64,000 nucleotides of DNA from Sweltsa coloradensis (taxonomy: Eukaryota; Arthropoda; Insecta; Plecoptera; Chloroperlidae). The number at the start of each line of letters is the position of its first letter. Positions within the stretch are counted from its first letter, which is position 1. This document shows, one piece after another, positions 22,247 to 33,999 of this stretch. The notes under the pieces are model-generated. The model saw only the letters and a list, made by a program, of their open reading frames with translations, made no database searches and was not told the DNA's origin. Location: assembly GCA_024449915.1 (NCBI GenBank), contig JAMZAV010000771.1:62001-126000 (forward strand), written 5' to 3'. The position numbers and the translations under genes are program-made.

Positions 22247-22556
22247 GATAAGTTTTTTAGCATTTAAATTTACAACATTTAGCATTTATTTAGACAAGTT
22301 TAGCATTTTCTAGCATCAATTGTTTTCCTAAAACCGTAAACTTAGGGTGTTTCTTACACAAAATAATAATTTTGACGATTCAAAATGCTAATTTTACTAA
22401 AAATAATGTTTTTAGTGCCTATATTGAGAACTAATTTAGCAATGTATTCTAGCATTTTATGTAACTATTGAATTTAAATGTTCCTTTAATTCATCATTCA
22501 CCATTAGAAGTGTAAGAAACACCCCACATCTAGGGTGTTGGCGGGAATGAAACCAA

Positions 22557-22645
22557 TTGATGCTTCAAAATGCTAAATTTGTCAAAATAATGCTAAATAT
22601 TCTAAATTCAATTGTAAAAAACGTATCTCTGGTTATAGGTTATAA
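22557..22645 (+). repeat. Dispersed repeat shared with 13364-13450
   Basis: Starts ATGCTTCAAAATGCTAAATT and ends near CTCTGGTTATAGG. A C-rich run at about 22708-22721 follows. Confidence 0.6.
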
Positions 22646-22739
22646 ACATGTTTTAATTTTTCCCCCAAGTCTCCCCAGTCCCTCACCCCCCCGCATGTTG
22701 TTCGTCACCCCCCCCCCCCCCCTACAAGGCAGCACGTGG

Positions 22740-22914
22740 TGTGTCTGCGTGTAGTGGGGGGCGCCGGCTACAGGCGCCGGTCGGCCGCCTAGTACACACA
22801 CGTACAGTCAGTCGGTGCCTTGCCGTCGTCGTGACAACAACCGCTCTGTTATACTCTCTCTCTCATGTGTACGACGACCATGACGTGAGCCTCGTCTGTC
22901 AGACAAACAACAAG
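22740..22914 (+). promoter_or_regulatory. Candidate promoter / 5' UTR of secreted-protein exon
   Basis: CpG-rich sequence in an AT-rich neighbourhood contains the dyad GGCGCCGGCTACAGGCGCCG and a TCAGTCGGTG initiator-like sequence near 22807-22817. It lies directly upstream of a good start codon. No TATA box is obvious. Confidence 0.35.
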
Positions 22915-22981
22915 ATGCACTGGTGTCATCAGGCTGTCGCCGCCCTACTACTAACCATGGTGGGACACTACGCACAAGCCG
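22915..22981 (+). CDS. First coding exon, signal peptide of an unidentified protein
   Basis: The ATG lies in the good context AACAAGATG and opens MHWCHQAVAALLLTMVGHYA followed by QA. This is an n-region, a hydrophobic core and a small-residue cleavage-like A-x-A end. The exon ends G|GTGAGC, a strong donor, in phase 1, the usual phase for signal-peptide exons. It is therefore likely exon 1 of a secreted or type I membrane protein on the plus strand. The next exon is not identified. One phase-compatible candidate at about 25734 (after TATCCACAG) would give only 17 more codons before TAG. Because BAMBI genes also start with such an exon, a rearranged or duplicated BAMBI start is conceivable, but the exon lies 14 kb downstream of the BAMBI-like tail. 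Confidence 0.55.
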
Positions 22982-22984
22982 GTG

Positions 22985-24035
22985 AGCTTTTAAATTTAAA
23001 TTTTATTATTATTAATTATAATTAGATTTTTGTGAGTAATTTTAGTAAACACAGCGTATGAATGGAAAGTATCGAGGATCCGTAAAGGAGAAATTAATTT
23101 CAGACTAAAATTAGAACACTCAATTAATTAAATTGAGTAAAAATATTAAGTAGGGCAAAAATTGTCACAAAATAACATAAATGCTTCGATTATCGGCCAT
23201 GGAGAAATAAATTTTAGAAAATATTGATAACAATTGAAAATAATCTGAAATTAAATTGAGTAAATAGTAAAATTAATATTTAAGAATTTGTAATTTCAAA
23301 ATTTGCTTCAAAATACTATGGAAGTTTCGATTATCCGCGGTGTAGAAATTAATTTTAGAAAATATTGAGAACACTCGAATAAAATGTCAAAACTAGCCTC
23401 AAATTAAATTTAACTTGTACAAAATTTACAATTTGTTTAAAAATTCCACAAATATATCGAGTGCGGTATGTATTTCAGTGAAGGAATAATCGTAAAATTT
23501 CAAATTATTCCAAGGAAAATGGCAATTACGGATGGTTCTGTTTATAGTTCTTCCCAAACGTTGGAAAATTTTGATATGCCGGTAATATGGAATTCCTCTA
23601 AAAGAAGTTGGTCGTAACAAAGTTTGTTTAGTTTCGAATTTTGACATTGAAGTCATTTATGGGAACAATTGAAAATCGGAACGAACATTAAATTATTTTT
23701 ATTTTGTAAGGGTAAAGAAGTATTATTCCAAATAGGTGTGCGGGAACACTAATTACAATCTTAAAGAAGTAATGAAATATACCGGTATTATATTTTATAA
23801 AATAATTCATATACGGACCTATGTCATAAATTTTACGTTCAAATCACCGCCTCGGTTTAGGTCAATCGCGACGATTAATTTAGTGAATAATTGATTTAAC
23901 GTGTAGATCCTCGCGTATGATGGACAATGTGTCTAAAATCTAAATAAGGCCCTACATAATATAAAGCTTGTCGAGATCGAGTTAACAAGACATTACACTT
24001 CTTGATTTCATTAGAAAATCAATCACAGAACTAAA
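22985..24035. other. No further exon recognised
   Basis: AT-rich sequence presumed to be the first part of the intron after the signal-peptide exon. It contains three loosely repeated 100-130-bp blocks sharing CTTCGATTATC and ATTTTAGAAAATATTGA (22.97-23.38 kb). Confidence 0.4.
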
Positions 24036-24040
24036 ATTCT

Positions 24041-24129
24041 CCATCTAAGCCGGACATCGAACCCGGGTCTACCGAGACTTAGTTGGTTCTGAGGGGTTAA
24101 AGACCCGGGTTCGATACCCGGCAGAGATG
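24041..24129. mobile_element. Palindromic double-T-arm element (copy 1)
   Basis: CCATCTAAGCCGGACATCGA-ACCCGGGTCT is followed about 30 bp later by AGACCCGGGTTCGATACCCG-GCAGAGATG. The two ends are inverted complements, and each contains a B-box-like T-arm sequence. It has the same design as 50698-50780 and 63657-63759. Confidence 0.75.
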
Positions 24130-24975
24130 CACTTGATTGATATTCATATAATGCTATACGTTGATACGAAATGCGCATACTTGATAAACACATTATTAAT
24201 AAGTATTAGGTCAGCCGTTAGAGTGAGGTTGTGCTCTTTACAAAGAGTTGATTATTTATTACTGATAACCCTGTTTGACCTAAGTACGTTGTTGGTATCG
24301 CATGTATTTTAATTATATGCTATGTGATGAGTGGGTAGACTCGGAATATGAACTTATATCGTTTGTTTAGTTCTTCTGTATATTTCGCACCAGTAAGATA
24401 GAAATGTCGTATAAACTTTAGTGATATCATTCATTACAAATGTATCGTGATCATTCTACCCCACATGAAAGATACTGGATTACTACGCCACTTTGAGGCA
24501 ATATTTAGAGCCTATACATATATTTTTAGGGGCCTACGTAGTTTGTCTGCTTTGGTTAGAACTTAAAAACCGTTCAATCAAAAATCGAATTAGCGTGTAA
24601 AAGCCCCATTGTAGCCGAACACCTGCGTTATTCGGTTTTGTGACGATCAAGTTGAATTATTTCCGTGGACATCAGAAAACGTGATGTTTTTCGTCTGAGT
24701 TGTTATGAAATTTTGGTTCCCATTTTATGACTGGAAAAAAGTATAAAAAATCGACAAAATTATAAAAATAAAAAATAAATTAATGGGAAAATGGGATTTA
24801 ATGGGAAAAGGACCGTGTTTGAGAAAAAGAATGATAAGTTCTATGTCGTAGGTTAAAAAGAGAAACAGAACGAAGATGTGTTAATTTCCGTATCTATAAT
24901 GAGGAAAGAACGAGAGTACGGTACTGCATTTTCGAGTCTTTGAGTCCGAACTCCGAACACAAGACTCGTATCTTT
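24130..24975. other. No gene recognised
   Basis: AT-rich sequence without splice-bounded coding frames or recognised repeats. Confidence 0.4.
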
Positions 24976-24979
24976 TATG

Positions 24980-25718
24980 GCCGCCCTCCTCGGGCCTCGA
25001 ACCCAGAGCCCAGCAGCTTGTTCGGTAATTAATAGCTCGGCTGTGATGAGCAATGTTCAGCACACACAACCAGGGGAGGTTTTCGTAAAAAAAAGACCCC
25101 AAATTCGACTCCCGGGCTGAGATACAGCCCCCCGCCCTCTCGGGCCCGAACCAGAGCCCAGCAGCTTGTTCGGAATTTAAAAGCTCGGCTGTGATGAGCA
25201 ATGTCGCACACACAACCCCGGGGGGGTTCCCTAACAAACGACCCAAAAATTGACCAAAGGTGTGAACAGCCCCCCCCCCCCCTCCCCGGGCCCCAACCAG
25301 AGCCCCGCAGCGTTCGGTAATTAATAGCTCGGGTGTGAGAGCAAGTTAGCACACACAACTCAGCGGGGGGTTTCGTAACAAAAGACCCCGTTCCCACCCA
25401 AGGCTGCTGATAACAGCCCCCGCCCTCTCGGGCCCCGAACCCCCGACCCCCGCGCTTGTCGGTAATTAAAAGCCGGCGGATGAGCAAGTTTAGCACACCC
25501 CCAAAATCAGCGGGAGGTTCTCGTAACAAAGACCCAAATTGACTCCAAGGGTGACTGATAAAAAGCCCCCCGCCCTCCTCGGGCCTCGAACCCAGAGCCC
25601 AAGCTTTTTCGGAATTAATAGCTGCCTGGATGAGCAATGTTCAGCACACACAACTCAGCGGGAGGTTCTCGTAACAAACGACCCAAGTTCGACTCCAAGG
25701 CTGACCGCTCCGCTCGTA
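24980..25718 (-). repeat. ~147-bp tandem repeat x5 with B-box-like motif
   Basis: Five units recur at spacings of 145-148 bp, marked by CAGCAGCTTGTTCGGTAATT or derivatives near 25011, 25159, 25305, 25449 and 25597. On the minus strand most contain GGGTTCGAGGCCCGAGGAGG or a decayed form, matching a tRNA T-arm/B-box, and GAGCTATTAATTACCGAAC. The unit order also includes AACCTCCCGCTGAGTTGTGT. A 202-codon minus-strand frame across the array follows from the period and is not a gene. Repeat ends are GC-rich with homopolymer errors. Confidence 0.88.
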
Positions 25719-25781
25719 TCCACAGGTTCAGCCACGACGCAGTTGCACAGCGAGTTTATAGCACTTACGAGTGAAAAATAG

Positions 25782-26425
25782 CACTTTTCAGTACATTATT
25801 CGCATCCACGACCTTCTGAAACTCGCTTACCAGGTTCCTCCATCTTTTAATAGGAAATTATGTCATTTGAATTGAATTAAGACCGATAGAACGAAACTAG
25901 CAACAGAAAATAAATAATACAAACCATGCTAAGCTATTCGCAATAACCCGAAGACCTAGGTTCTGTTAAAAGAGAACAATTTGTAGAATTTTGCAATGCT
26001 TTAAAAGGATGAAAATTAATTTGTTCATGCAACATAACTTTGTTAGAATTCATCCCATTTTAATAATTTAGACAATTTTAGTTTTGCTCTTTTGAGCCCA
26101 GGATTTGGAAACGAATGCCCACCCAATAGACTTGCAGACTTATTTAGATATTTTTGGCTTTTTGTGACAGATTCTATATAACTTACTTGAAACGTGGATT
26201 TATTTTCTATTTCTTTCTAGAATCAGTCTAAGCAAAGTGGCGACTTCCTATTACGTATCAGACTGAGAAATTAGAATCCTGGTATAATGGCCTCACGTTT
26301 ATCGTCCTGAGAAGCAGTAAAACCAGCGTAACACTAGCGCCTCGGCTAGGTAATGAGTGATTGTCTACGCGCCGATCATGCACCGGCCTCGGTGCGGGGA
26401 ACTATGCACACGAACAAGGAATTCT
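25782..26425. other. No gene recognised
   Basis: AT-rich to 26270, becoming CpG-richer toward the motif cluster at 26.45 kb. Confidence 0.4.
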
Positions 26426-26447
26426 CCGCATGACGAAAACATGGTCG

Positions 26448-26457
26448 GCGCATGCGC
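26448..26457. promoter_or_regulatory. NRF1-type palindrome GCGCATGCGC
   Basis: A perfect GCGCATGCGC core (NRF1 / insect Ewg consensus) sits in a CpG-enriched island at about 26300-26580, within otherwise AT-rich DNA. NRF1 sites usually mark broad promoters. The nearest downstream ATG frames are very short, so the gene served is not identified. Confidence 0.45.
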
Positions 26458-26599
26458 AGTCCAGGATTGAGACGTTACGACTGTCAATTGTCACTGACTG
26501 TTAATTAGTGTGTGGAGCTGTTTGTCTTCGTTAGCTGAGCTGAGAAGCGATGATATTGCGATGTTGCTGCTTCGAGACGGGCCGGAAAGAAGGGGTTTC

Positions 26600-27100
26600 T
26601 AAATAAATATTATAGAAAGTACCATGTTTATTTATTTATTTATTAAGTTTTGTAAAGCACGTTGGTACCATTTTGCAAAGACCCTAACTAGGCCTACATC
26701 TAAATAGAAGAAATGGTGACAACGAAATTGCGAATGATATTGAGAGATAAAAAAATAGATGGTATTTATAAACAGTATATATATACGTATATATTTATAA
26801 TTATTAAGAAAAACAAGAAACAGTAAAACGTAAAAGCTATAAACCATAGCAAAATGAATAAACTTCATAAAGAACATATCAAGTACTTGATAATCTGCCA
26901 AGGAAATATGACCATGTAGGACGTATACAAAAATCAGCATATATTCCATGTATTGTTGATGTGCAAATTTCAATAAATAGTGACACTAAAATTTATAAGA
27001 CAATATTGAAAAACGCATGGATTTTGTCAGAAATAATTAGAAATACGAGATTTTAATGGCGTAAAAAGTCGGAAAGTAACGATAAACGATCGGTTTATGT
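26600..27100. other. AT-rich spacer before the satellite
   Basis: A (TTTA)n tract at 26628-26643 and AT-rich sequence. A 113-codon hydrophobic minus-strand frame (26632-26973) is composed of AT-rich codons (F, Y, I, L, K) and shows no family motif. Confidence 0.45.
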
Positions 27101-27104
27101 TTGT

Positions 27105-30100
27105 ACACCCTACAGGAAGGACTCGGGTTCGATACCCGGCCGTGGCACATCTTTTCGAAACTCGCCATTGTTATCCTCGGTGTCTGCTTGTTCGAGCATT
27201 GAACTCTAGTCAGTGTGTGGTTAGTTAGAGTTGTCAGTCTACTAGTGTCATCTTCTCTTCCTGGTGCAAGGGAGGAGACAATACCAGACCCACAGCCACC
27301 CTACAGGAAGGACTCGGGTTCGATACCCGGTCGTGGCACATCTTTTCGAAACTCGCCATTGTTATCCTCGGTGTCTGCTTGTTCGAGCATTGAACTCTAG
27401 TCTGTGTGTGTGGTTAGTTAGAGTTGTCAGTCTACTAGTGTCATCTTCTCTTCCTGGTGCAAGGGAGGAGACAATACCAGACCCACAGCCACACTACAGG
27501 AAGGACTCGGGTTCGATACCCGGTCGTGGCACATCTTTTCGAAACTCGCCATTGTTATCCTCGGTGTCTGCTTGTTCGAGCATTGAACTCTAGTCTGTGT
27601 GTGTGGTTAGTTAGAGTTGTCAGTCTACTAGTGTCATCTTCTCTTCCTGGTGCAAGGGAGGAGACAATACCAGACCCACAGCCACCCTACAGGAAGGACT
27701 CGGGTTCGATACCCGGCCGTGGCACATCTTTTCGAAACTCGCCATTGTTATCCTCGGTTCTGCTTGTTCGAGCATTGAACTCTAGTCTGCGTGTGTGGTT
27801 AGTTAGAGTTGTCAGTCTACTAGTGTCATCTTCTCTTCCTGGTGCAAGGGAGGAGACAATACCAGACCCACAGCCACACTACAGGAAGGACTCGGGTTCG
27901 ATACCCGGTCGTGGCACATCTTTTAGAAACTCGCCATTGTTATCCTCGGTGTCTGCTTGTTCGAGCATTGAACTCTATCTGCGTGTGTGGTTAGTTAGAG
28001 TTGTCAGTCTACTAGTGTCATCTTCTCTTCCTGGTGCAAGGGAGGAGACAATACCAGACCCACAGCCACCCTACAGGAAGGACTCGGGTTCGATTCCCGG
28101 TCGTGGCACATCTTTTCGAAACTCGCCATTGTTATCCTCGGTGTCTGCTTGTTCGAGCATTGAACTCTAGTCAGTGTGTGTGAGAGTTGTCAGTCTACTA
28201 GACTAGTGTCATCTTCTCTTCCTGGTGCAAGGGAGGAGACAATACCAGACCCACAGCCACACTACAGGAAGGACTCGGGTTCGATACCGGCCGTGGCACA
28301 TCTTTTCGAAACTCGCCATTGTTATCCTCGGTGTCTGCTTGTTCGAGCATTGAACTCTAGTCTGTGTGTGTGGTTAGTTAGAGTTGTCAGTCTACTAGTG
28401 TCATCTTCTCTTCCTGGTGCAAGGGAGGAGACAATACCAGACCCACAGCCACACTACAGGAAGGACTCGGGTTCGATACCCGGTCGTGGCACATCTTTTA
28501 GAAACTCGCCATTGTTATCCTCGGTGTCTGCTTGTTCGAGCATTGAACTCTAGTCTGTGTGTGTGGTTAGTTAGAGTTGTCAGTCTACTAGTGTCATCTT
28601 CTCTTCCTGGTGCAAGGGAGGAGACAATACCAGACCCACAGCCACACTACAGGAAGGACTCGGGTTCGATACCCGGCCGTGGCACATCTTTTCGAAACTC
28701 GCCATTGTTATCCTCGGTGTCTGCTTGTTCGAGCATTGAACTCTAGTCTGTGTGTGGTTAGTTAGAGTTGTCAGTCTACTAGTGTCATCTTCTCTTCCTG
28801 GTGCAAGGGAGGAGACAATACCAGACCCACAGCCACCCTACAGGAAGGACTCGGGTTCGATACCCGGCCGTGGCACATCTTTTCGAAACTCGCCATTGTT
28901 ATCCTCGGTGTCTGCTTGTTCGAGCATTGAACTCTAGTCTGTGTGTGTGGTTAGTTAGAGTTGTCAGTCTACTAGTGTCATCTTCTCTTCCTGGTGCAAG
29001 GGAGGAGACAATACCAGACCCACAGCCACCCTACAGGAAGGACTCGGGTTCGATACCCGGTCGTGGCACATCTTTTCGAAACTCGCCATTGTTATCCTCG
29101 GTGTCTGCTTGTTCGAGCATTGAACTCTAGTCAGTGTGTGGTTAGTTAGAGTTGTCAGTCTACTAGTGTCATCTTCTCTTCCTGGTGCAAGGGAGGAGAC
29201 AATACCAGACCCACAGCCACACTACAGGAAGGACTCGGGTTCGATACCCGGTCGTGGCACATCTTTTCCGAAACATCGCCATTGTTATCCTCGGTGTCTG
29301 CTTGTTCGAGCATTGAACTCTAGTCTGTGTGTGTGGTTAGTTAGAGTTGTCAGTCTACTAGTGTCATCTTCTCTTCCTGGTGCAAGGGAGGAGACAATAC
29401 CAGACCCACAGCCACACTACAGGAAGGACTCGGGTTCGATACCCGGTCGTGGCACATCTTTTCGAAACTCGCCATTGTTATCCTCGGTGTCTGCTTGTTC
29501 GAGCATTGAACTCTAGTCTGTGTGTGTGGTTAGTTAGAGTTGTCAGTCTACTAGTGTCATCTTCTCTTCCTGGTGCAAGGGAGGAGACATACCAGACCCA
29601 CAGCACACTACAGGAAGGACTCGGTTCGATACCCGTCGTGGCACATCTTTTCGAAACTCGCCATTGTTACCCTCGGTCTCTGCTTGTTCGAGCATTGAAC
29701 TCTAGTCTGTGTGTGGTTAGTTAGAGTAGTCAGTCTACTAGTGTCATCTTCTCTTCCTGGTGCAAGGGAGGAGACAATACCAGACCCACAGCCACACTAC
29801 AAGAAGGACTCGGGTTCGATACCCGGTCGTGGCACATCTTTTCGAAACTCGCCATTGTTATCCTCGGTGTCTGCTTGTTCGAGCATTGAACTCTAGTCAG
29901 TGTGTGGTTAAGTTAGAGTTGTCAGTCTACTAGTGTCATCTTCCTGGTGCAAGGGAGGGAGGGAGACAATACCAGACCCACAGCCACACTACAGGAAGGA
30001 CTCGGGTTCGATACCCGGTCGTGGCACATCTTTTCGAAACTCGCCATTGTTATCCTCGGTGTCTGCTTGTTCGAGCATTGAACTCTAGTCAGTGTGTGGT

Positions 30101-32490
30101 TAGTTAGAGTTGTCAGTCTACTAGTGTCATCTTCTCTTCCTGGTGCAAGGGAGGAGACAATACCAGACCCACAGCCACACTACAGGAAGGACTCGGGTTC
30201 GATACCCGGTCGTGGCACATCTTTTCGAAACTCGCCATTGTTATCCTCGGTGTCTGCTTGTTCGAGCATTGAACTCTAGTCTGTGTGTGTGGTTAGTTAG
30301 AGTTGTCAGTCTACTAGTGTCATCTTCTCTTCCTGGTGCAAGGGAGGAGACAATACCAGACCCACAGCCACCCTACAGGAAGGACTCGGGTTCGATACCC
30401 GGTCGTGGCACATCTTTTCGAAACTCGCCATTGTTATCCTCGGTGTCTGCTTGTTCGAGCATTGAACTCTAGTCTGTGTGTGGTTAGTTAGAGTTGTCAG
30501 TCTACTAGTGTCATCTTCTCTTCCTGGTGCAAGGGAGGAGACAATACCAGACCCACAGCCACACTACAGGAAGGACTCGGGTTCGATACCCGGTCGTGGC
30601 ACATCTTTTCGAAACTCGCCAGAGTTATCCTCGGTGTCTGCTTGTTCGAGCATTGAACTCTAGTAAGTGTGTGTGGTTAGTTAGAGTTGTCAGTCTACTT
30701 GTGTCATCTTCTCTTCCTGGTGCAAGGGAGAAGACAATACCAGCCCACAAGCCACACTACAGGAAGGACTCGGGTTCGATACCCGTCGTGGCACATCTTT
30801 TCGAACTCGCCATTGTTATCCTCGGTGTCTGCTTGTTCGAGCATTGAACTCTAGTCTGTGTGTGTGGTTAGTTAGAGTTGTCAGTCTACTAGTGTCATCT
30901 TCTCTTCCTGGTGCAAGGGAGGAGACAATACCAGACCCACAGCCACCCTACAGGAAGGACTCGGGTTCGATACCCGGTCGTGGCACATCTTTTCGAAACT
31001 CGCCATTGTTATCCTCGGTGTCTGCTTGTTCGAGCATTGAACTCTAGTCTGTGTGTGGTTAGTTAGAGTTGTCAGTCTACTAGTGTCATCTTCTCTTCCT
31101 GGTGCAAGGGAGGAGACAATACCAGACCCACAGCCACACTACAGGAAGGACTCGGGTTCGATACCCGGTCGTGGCACATCTTTTCGAAACTCGCCATTGT
31201 TATCCTCGGTGTCTGCTTGTTCGAGCATTGAACTCTAGTCTGTGTGTGGTTAGTTAGAGTTGTCAGTCTACTAGTGTCATCTTCTCTTCCTGGTGCAAGG
31301 GAGGAGACAATACCAGACCCACAGCCACACTACAGGAAGGACTCGGGTTCGATACCCGGTCGTGGCACATCTTTTCGAAACTCGCCATTGTTATCCTCGG
31401 TGTCTGCTTGTTCGAGCATTGAACTCTAGTCTGTGTGTGTGGTTAGTTAGAGTTGTCAGTCTACTAGTGTCATCTTCTCTTCCTGGTGCAAGGCAGGAGA
31501 CAATACCAGACCCACAGCCACACTACAGGAAGGACTCGGGTTCGATACCCGGTCGTGGCACATCTTTTCGAACTCGCCATTGTTATCCTCGGTGTCTGCT
31601 TGTTCGAGCATTGAACTCTAGTCTGTGTGTAGTTAGTATTAGAGTTGTCAGTCTACTAGTGTCATCTTCTCTTCCTGGTGCAAGGGAGAAGACAATACCA
31701 GACCCACAGCCACACTACAGGGAAAGGGCTCGGGTTCGATACCCGGTCGTGGCACATCTTTTCGAAACTCGCCATTGTTATCCTCGGTGTCTGCTTGTTC
31801 GAGCATTGAACTCTAGTCTTGTGTTGGGTTAGTTAGAGTTGTCAGTCTACTAGTGTCATCTTCTCTTCCTGGTGCAAGGCAGGAGACAATACCAGACCCA
31901 CAGCCACCCTACAGGAAGGACTCGGGTTTCGATACCCGGTCGTGGCACATCTTTTCGAAACTCGCCATTGTTATCCTCGGTGTCTGCTTGTTCGAGCATT
32001 GAACTCTAGTCTGTGTGTGGTTAGTTAGAGTTGTCAGTCTACTTGTGTCATCTTCTCTTCCTGGTGCAAGGGAGAAGACAATACCAGACCCACAGCCACA
32101 CTACAAGAAGGACTCGGGTTCGATTCCCGGTCGGGGCACATCTTTTCGAAACTCGACATTTGTATCCTTGGTCTCGGCTTGTTCGAGCATTGAACTCTAG
32201 TCTGTGTGTGTAGTTAGTATTAGAGTTGTCAGTCTACTAGTGTCATCTTCCTGGTGCAAGGGAGGGAGGGAGACAATACCAGACCCACAGCCACACTACA
32301 GGAAGGACTCGGTTCGATACCCGGCCGTGGCCATCTTTTCGAAACTCGCCATTGTTATCCTCGGTGTCTGCTTGTTCGAGCATTGAACTCTAGTCAGTGT
32401 GTGGTTAGTTAGAGTTGTCAGTCTACTAGTGTCATCTTCTCTTCCTGGTGCAAGGGAGGAGACAATACCAGACCCACAGCCACACTAGCT
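27105..32490 (+). repeat. 192-bp satellite, 28 units, each with Pol III-like motifs
   Basis: Twenty-eight units of about 192 bp (190-194) are very similar. In each, GGGTTCGATACCCGG (or GGTTCGATNCC) matches the B-box/T-arm consensus, for example at 27317-27327. A near A-box, TGGTGCAAGGGA (11 of 12 to TRGYNNARNNGG), lies 55 bp upstream, and a TTTT lies about 16 bp downstream of the B-box. The array begins and ends at the same unit phase (CACCCTACAGG... to ...CAGCCACACTA). Variants alternate (CCACCC/CCACAC; TCAGTGTGTGG/TCTGTGTGTGTGG). Because 192 is 64 codons, long repetitive plus-strand frames appear (up to 237 codons); I do not regard them as genes. Units near both ends, especially after 31.6 kb, are more diverged. 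Confidence 0.95.
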
Positions 32491-32680
32491 AATGACGTTG
32501 ACTAACTAACTAAGATCTCCTCAAGCAAACTAGAATAGAATGTATCAATAATTCAAACCTCTCTGGCGCCTACTGGGTCGGTGAAAGGTTAAGGCTGGCT
32601 GGAATAATTTACACTGTATTCATATTCATGTGTGGCGTCGTCACTGTACCGATAACAATTATTATAATTTTTACTATGGG

Positions 32681-32697
32681 ATGGGGGGGGGGGGGGT
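32681..32697. repeat. G homopolymer
   Basis: A GGG-rich run of about 15 G immediately precedes a SINE 3' end. Confidence 0.85.
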
Positions 32698-32875
32698 GCA
32701 ATGTATGCCCCTCTTCAGGTGTCTAATTAGGTACGTTGCGGATAGGACACTGTGAAGGGATGTCCGAGGGCTGAAAACCTGGGAATAAACCTTCAGTCAT
32801 GATTGCCGGTCTCGACGGGATTCGAACCCGGGACCTCCCGAATTAGAGTCGCTCGAGCCAACACTGTCGGTAATA
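32696..32875 (-). mobile_element. SINE, family A
   Basis: In reverse orientation: tail TGCAATGTATGCCCCTCTTC, body GGGATGTCCGAGGGCT, then GATTGCCGGTCTCGACGGGA-TTCGAACCCGGGACCTCCCG, the complement of a perfect B-box. It is truncated in the middle relative to the 41.96-kb copy (it lacks the GCATTCGC... block). Confidence 0.88.
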
Positions 32876-32879
32876 GCGA

Positions 32880-33995
32880 GCCGGTATCTGGTATCAGTAT
32901 ACCGGTACTAAAGATGCAGACGGTGTGCGATATACCAGCACTAATATGTTTGGATTCTTGCAGAGGTTGATGAATTATATTGGGATTCATATTTGCTCAC
33001 CCAATGTGTTTATATCTCAATTTGTGATTTTTCCACCAACAAATAATTACTTTCATAACCTTGGTTTCTGCTTTCCCGAGCCCAGCCAACCCAGGTTATC
33101 CAGTGGATTAGGTTAAATAAGTGAACTGATTGTGTTCTAGAACGTTTTGATTTGCAGTGGGGATACGGGGGCTTCCCCCCAAATAATTGATTATAGATTA
33201 GAACGTGCGAGTTTTAGGAAGTTGAAGGGGGAAATTCCAGAAGTGTGTCAGTATTTCCCTGACTTTTCCAGGTTTTCCATACTTGTCTACATAGTTTGGT
33301 TTTGTTTGTTGCCAACTTGGCGGTGATTCAACTTATCAATTGTCTCGTTCGGAAATCGCGCCCATATTGTAGAGCGCAGCGTTTAATTTTTGCTGTCGCC
33401 ACTCTAGGCGTCGAGTTGTTGTGACTAGCGGAGATGTTGTGACTATTTAGCCACCACGGTGATTAACGAGCCCAGAGTGTGACTGTGTTTTATAATACAC
33501 AACGTGTGGACAACCTGCGTCACCAGAACGTGATAGGCAACCAGGTTTGCCAATCAATGACGTCCCTTCTATTCTTTGTAAAGAGTCGCTAAAAGTAACC
33601 AGGCATCACGGGTAAAAATACCCCTCCCCTCCCCCCCCCCCTTGTTTAAGTGGTTCTGAAAATATTGGAGTAGCAAGAGTTTGTCAATTGACAATATTAT
33701 GAGGATCTTCACTATTTTATAAATTATCGACTAAAGTACTCTAAAACCAAATAAAAAATTGCAAACAAACTAACAACAAATAAAAATTTGAAGAACTACT
33801 GAGTTATTGAATTATACTGCAGCATCTAAAATAAGATCTTTATACTTTAAATTGCTAAACATGGGTTACATACCGCTGAAGAAAGCTGAACAGATATTAC
33901 ATTTCAATCCACAAGTGTAGACAACAACACGAGATGGAAGCTATCGTCATTCTCATTACAAATCATTAACAGTTAACATATAATATAAATAATTT
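32880..33995. other. No gene recognised
   Basis: Mixed sequence. GGGGGCTTCCCCCC at 33168-33181 is a short dyad, and a C run lies near 33627-33642. No supported exon. Confidence 0.4.
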
Positions 33996-33999
33996 TAAT

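Noticed and set aside
24881..25637. 202-codon minus-strand gene with RAREGGG repeats
   Set aside because: Produced by the 147-bp tandem repeat; codon content is repetitive and frames overlap.
26632..26973. 113-codon hydrophobic membrane protein on the minus strand
   Set aside because: Composition follows AT-rich DNA, with no family motif or promoter support.
27215..32386. Many 61-237-codon plus-strand frames with LVRVVSLLVSSSLPGAREE
   Set aside because: They are the translation of a 192-bp (64-codon) satellite unit. Frames shift freely between units, and there are no start or splice features.
27105..32490. CRISPR array
   Set aside because: Repeats are contiguous 192-bp units without variable spacers, and the genome is eukaryotic.
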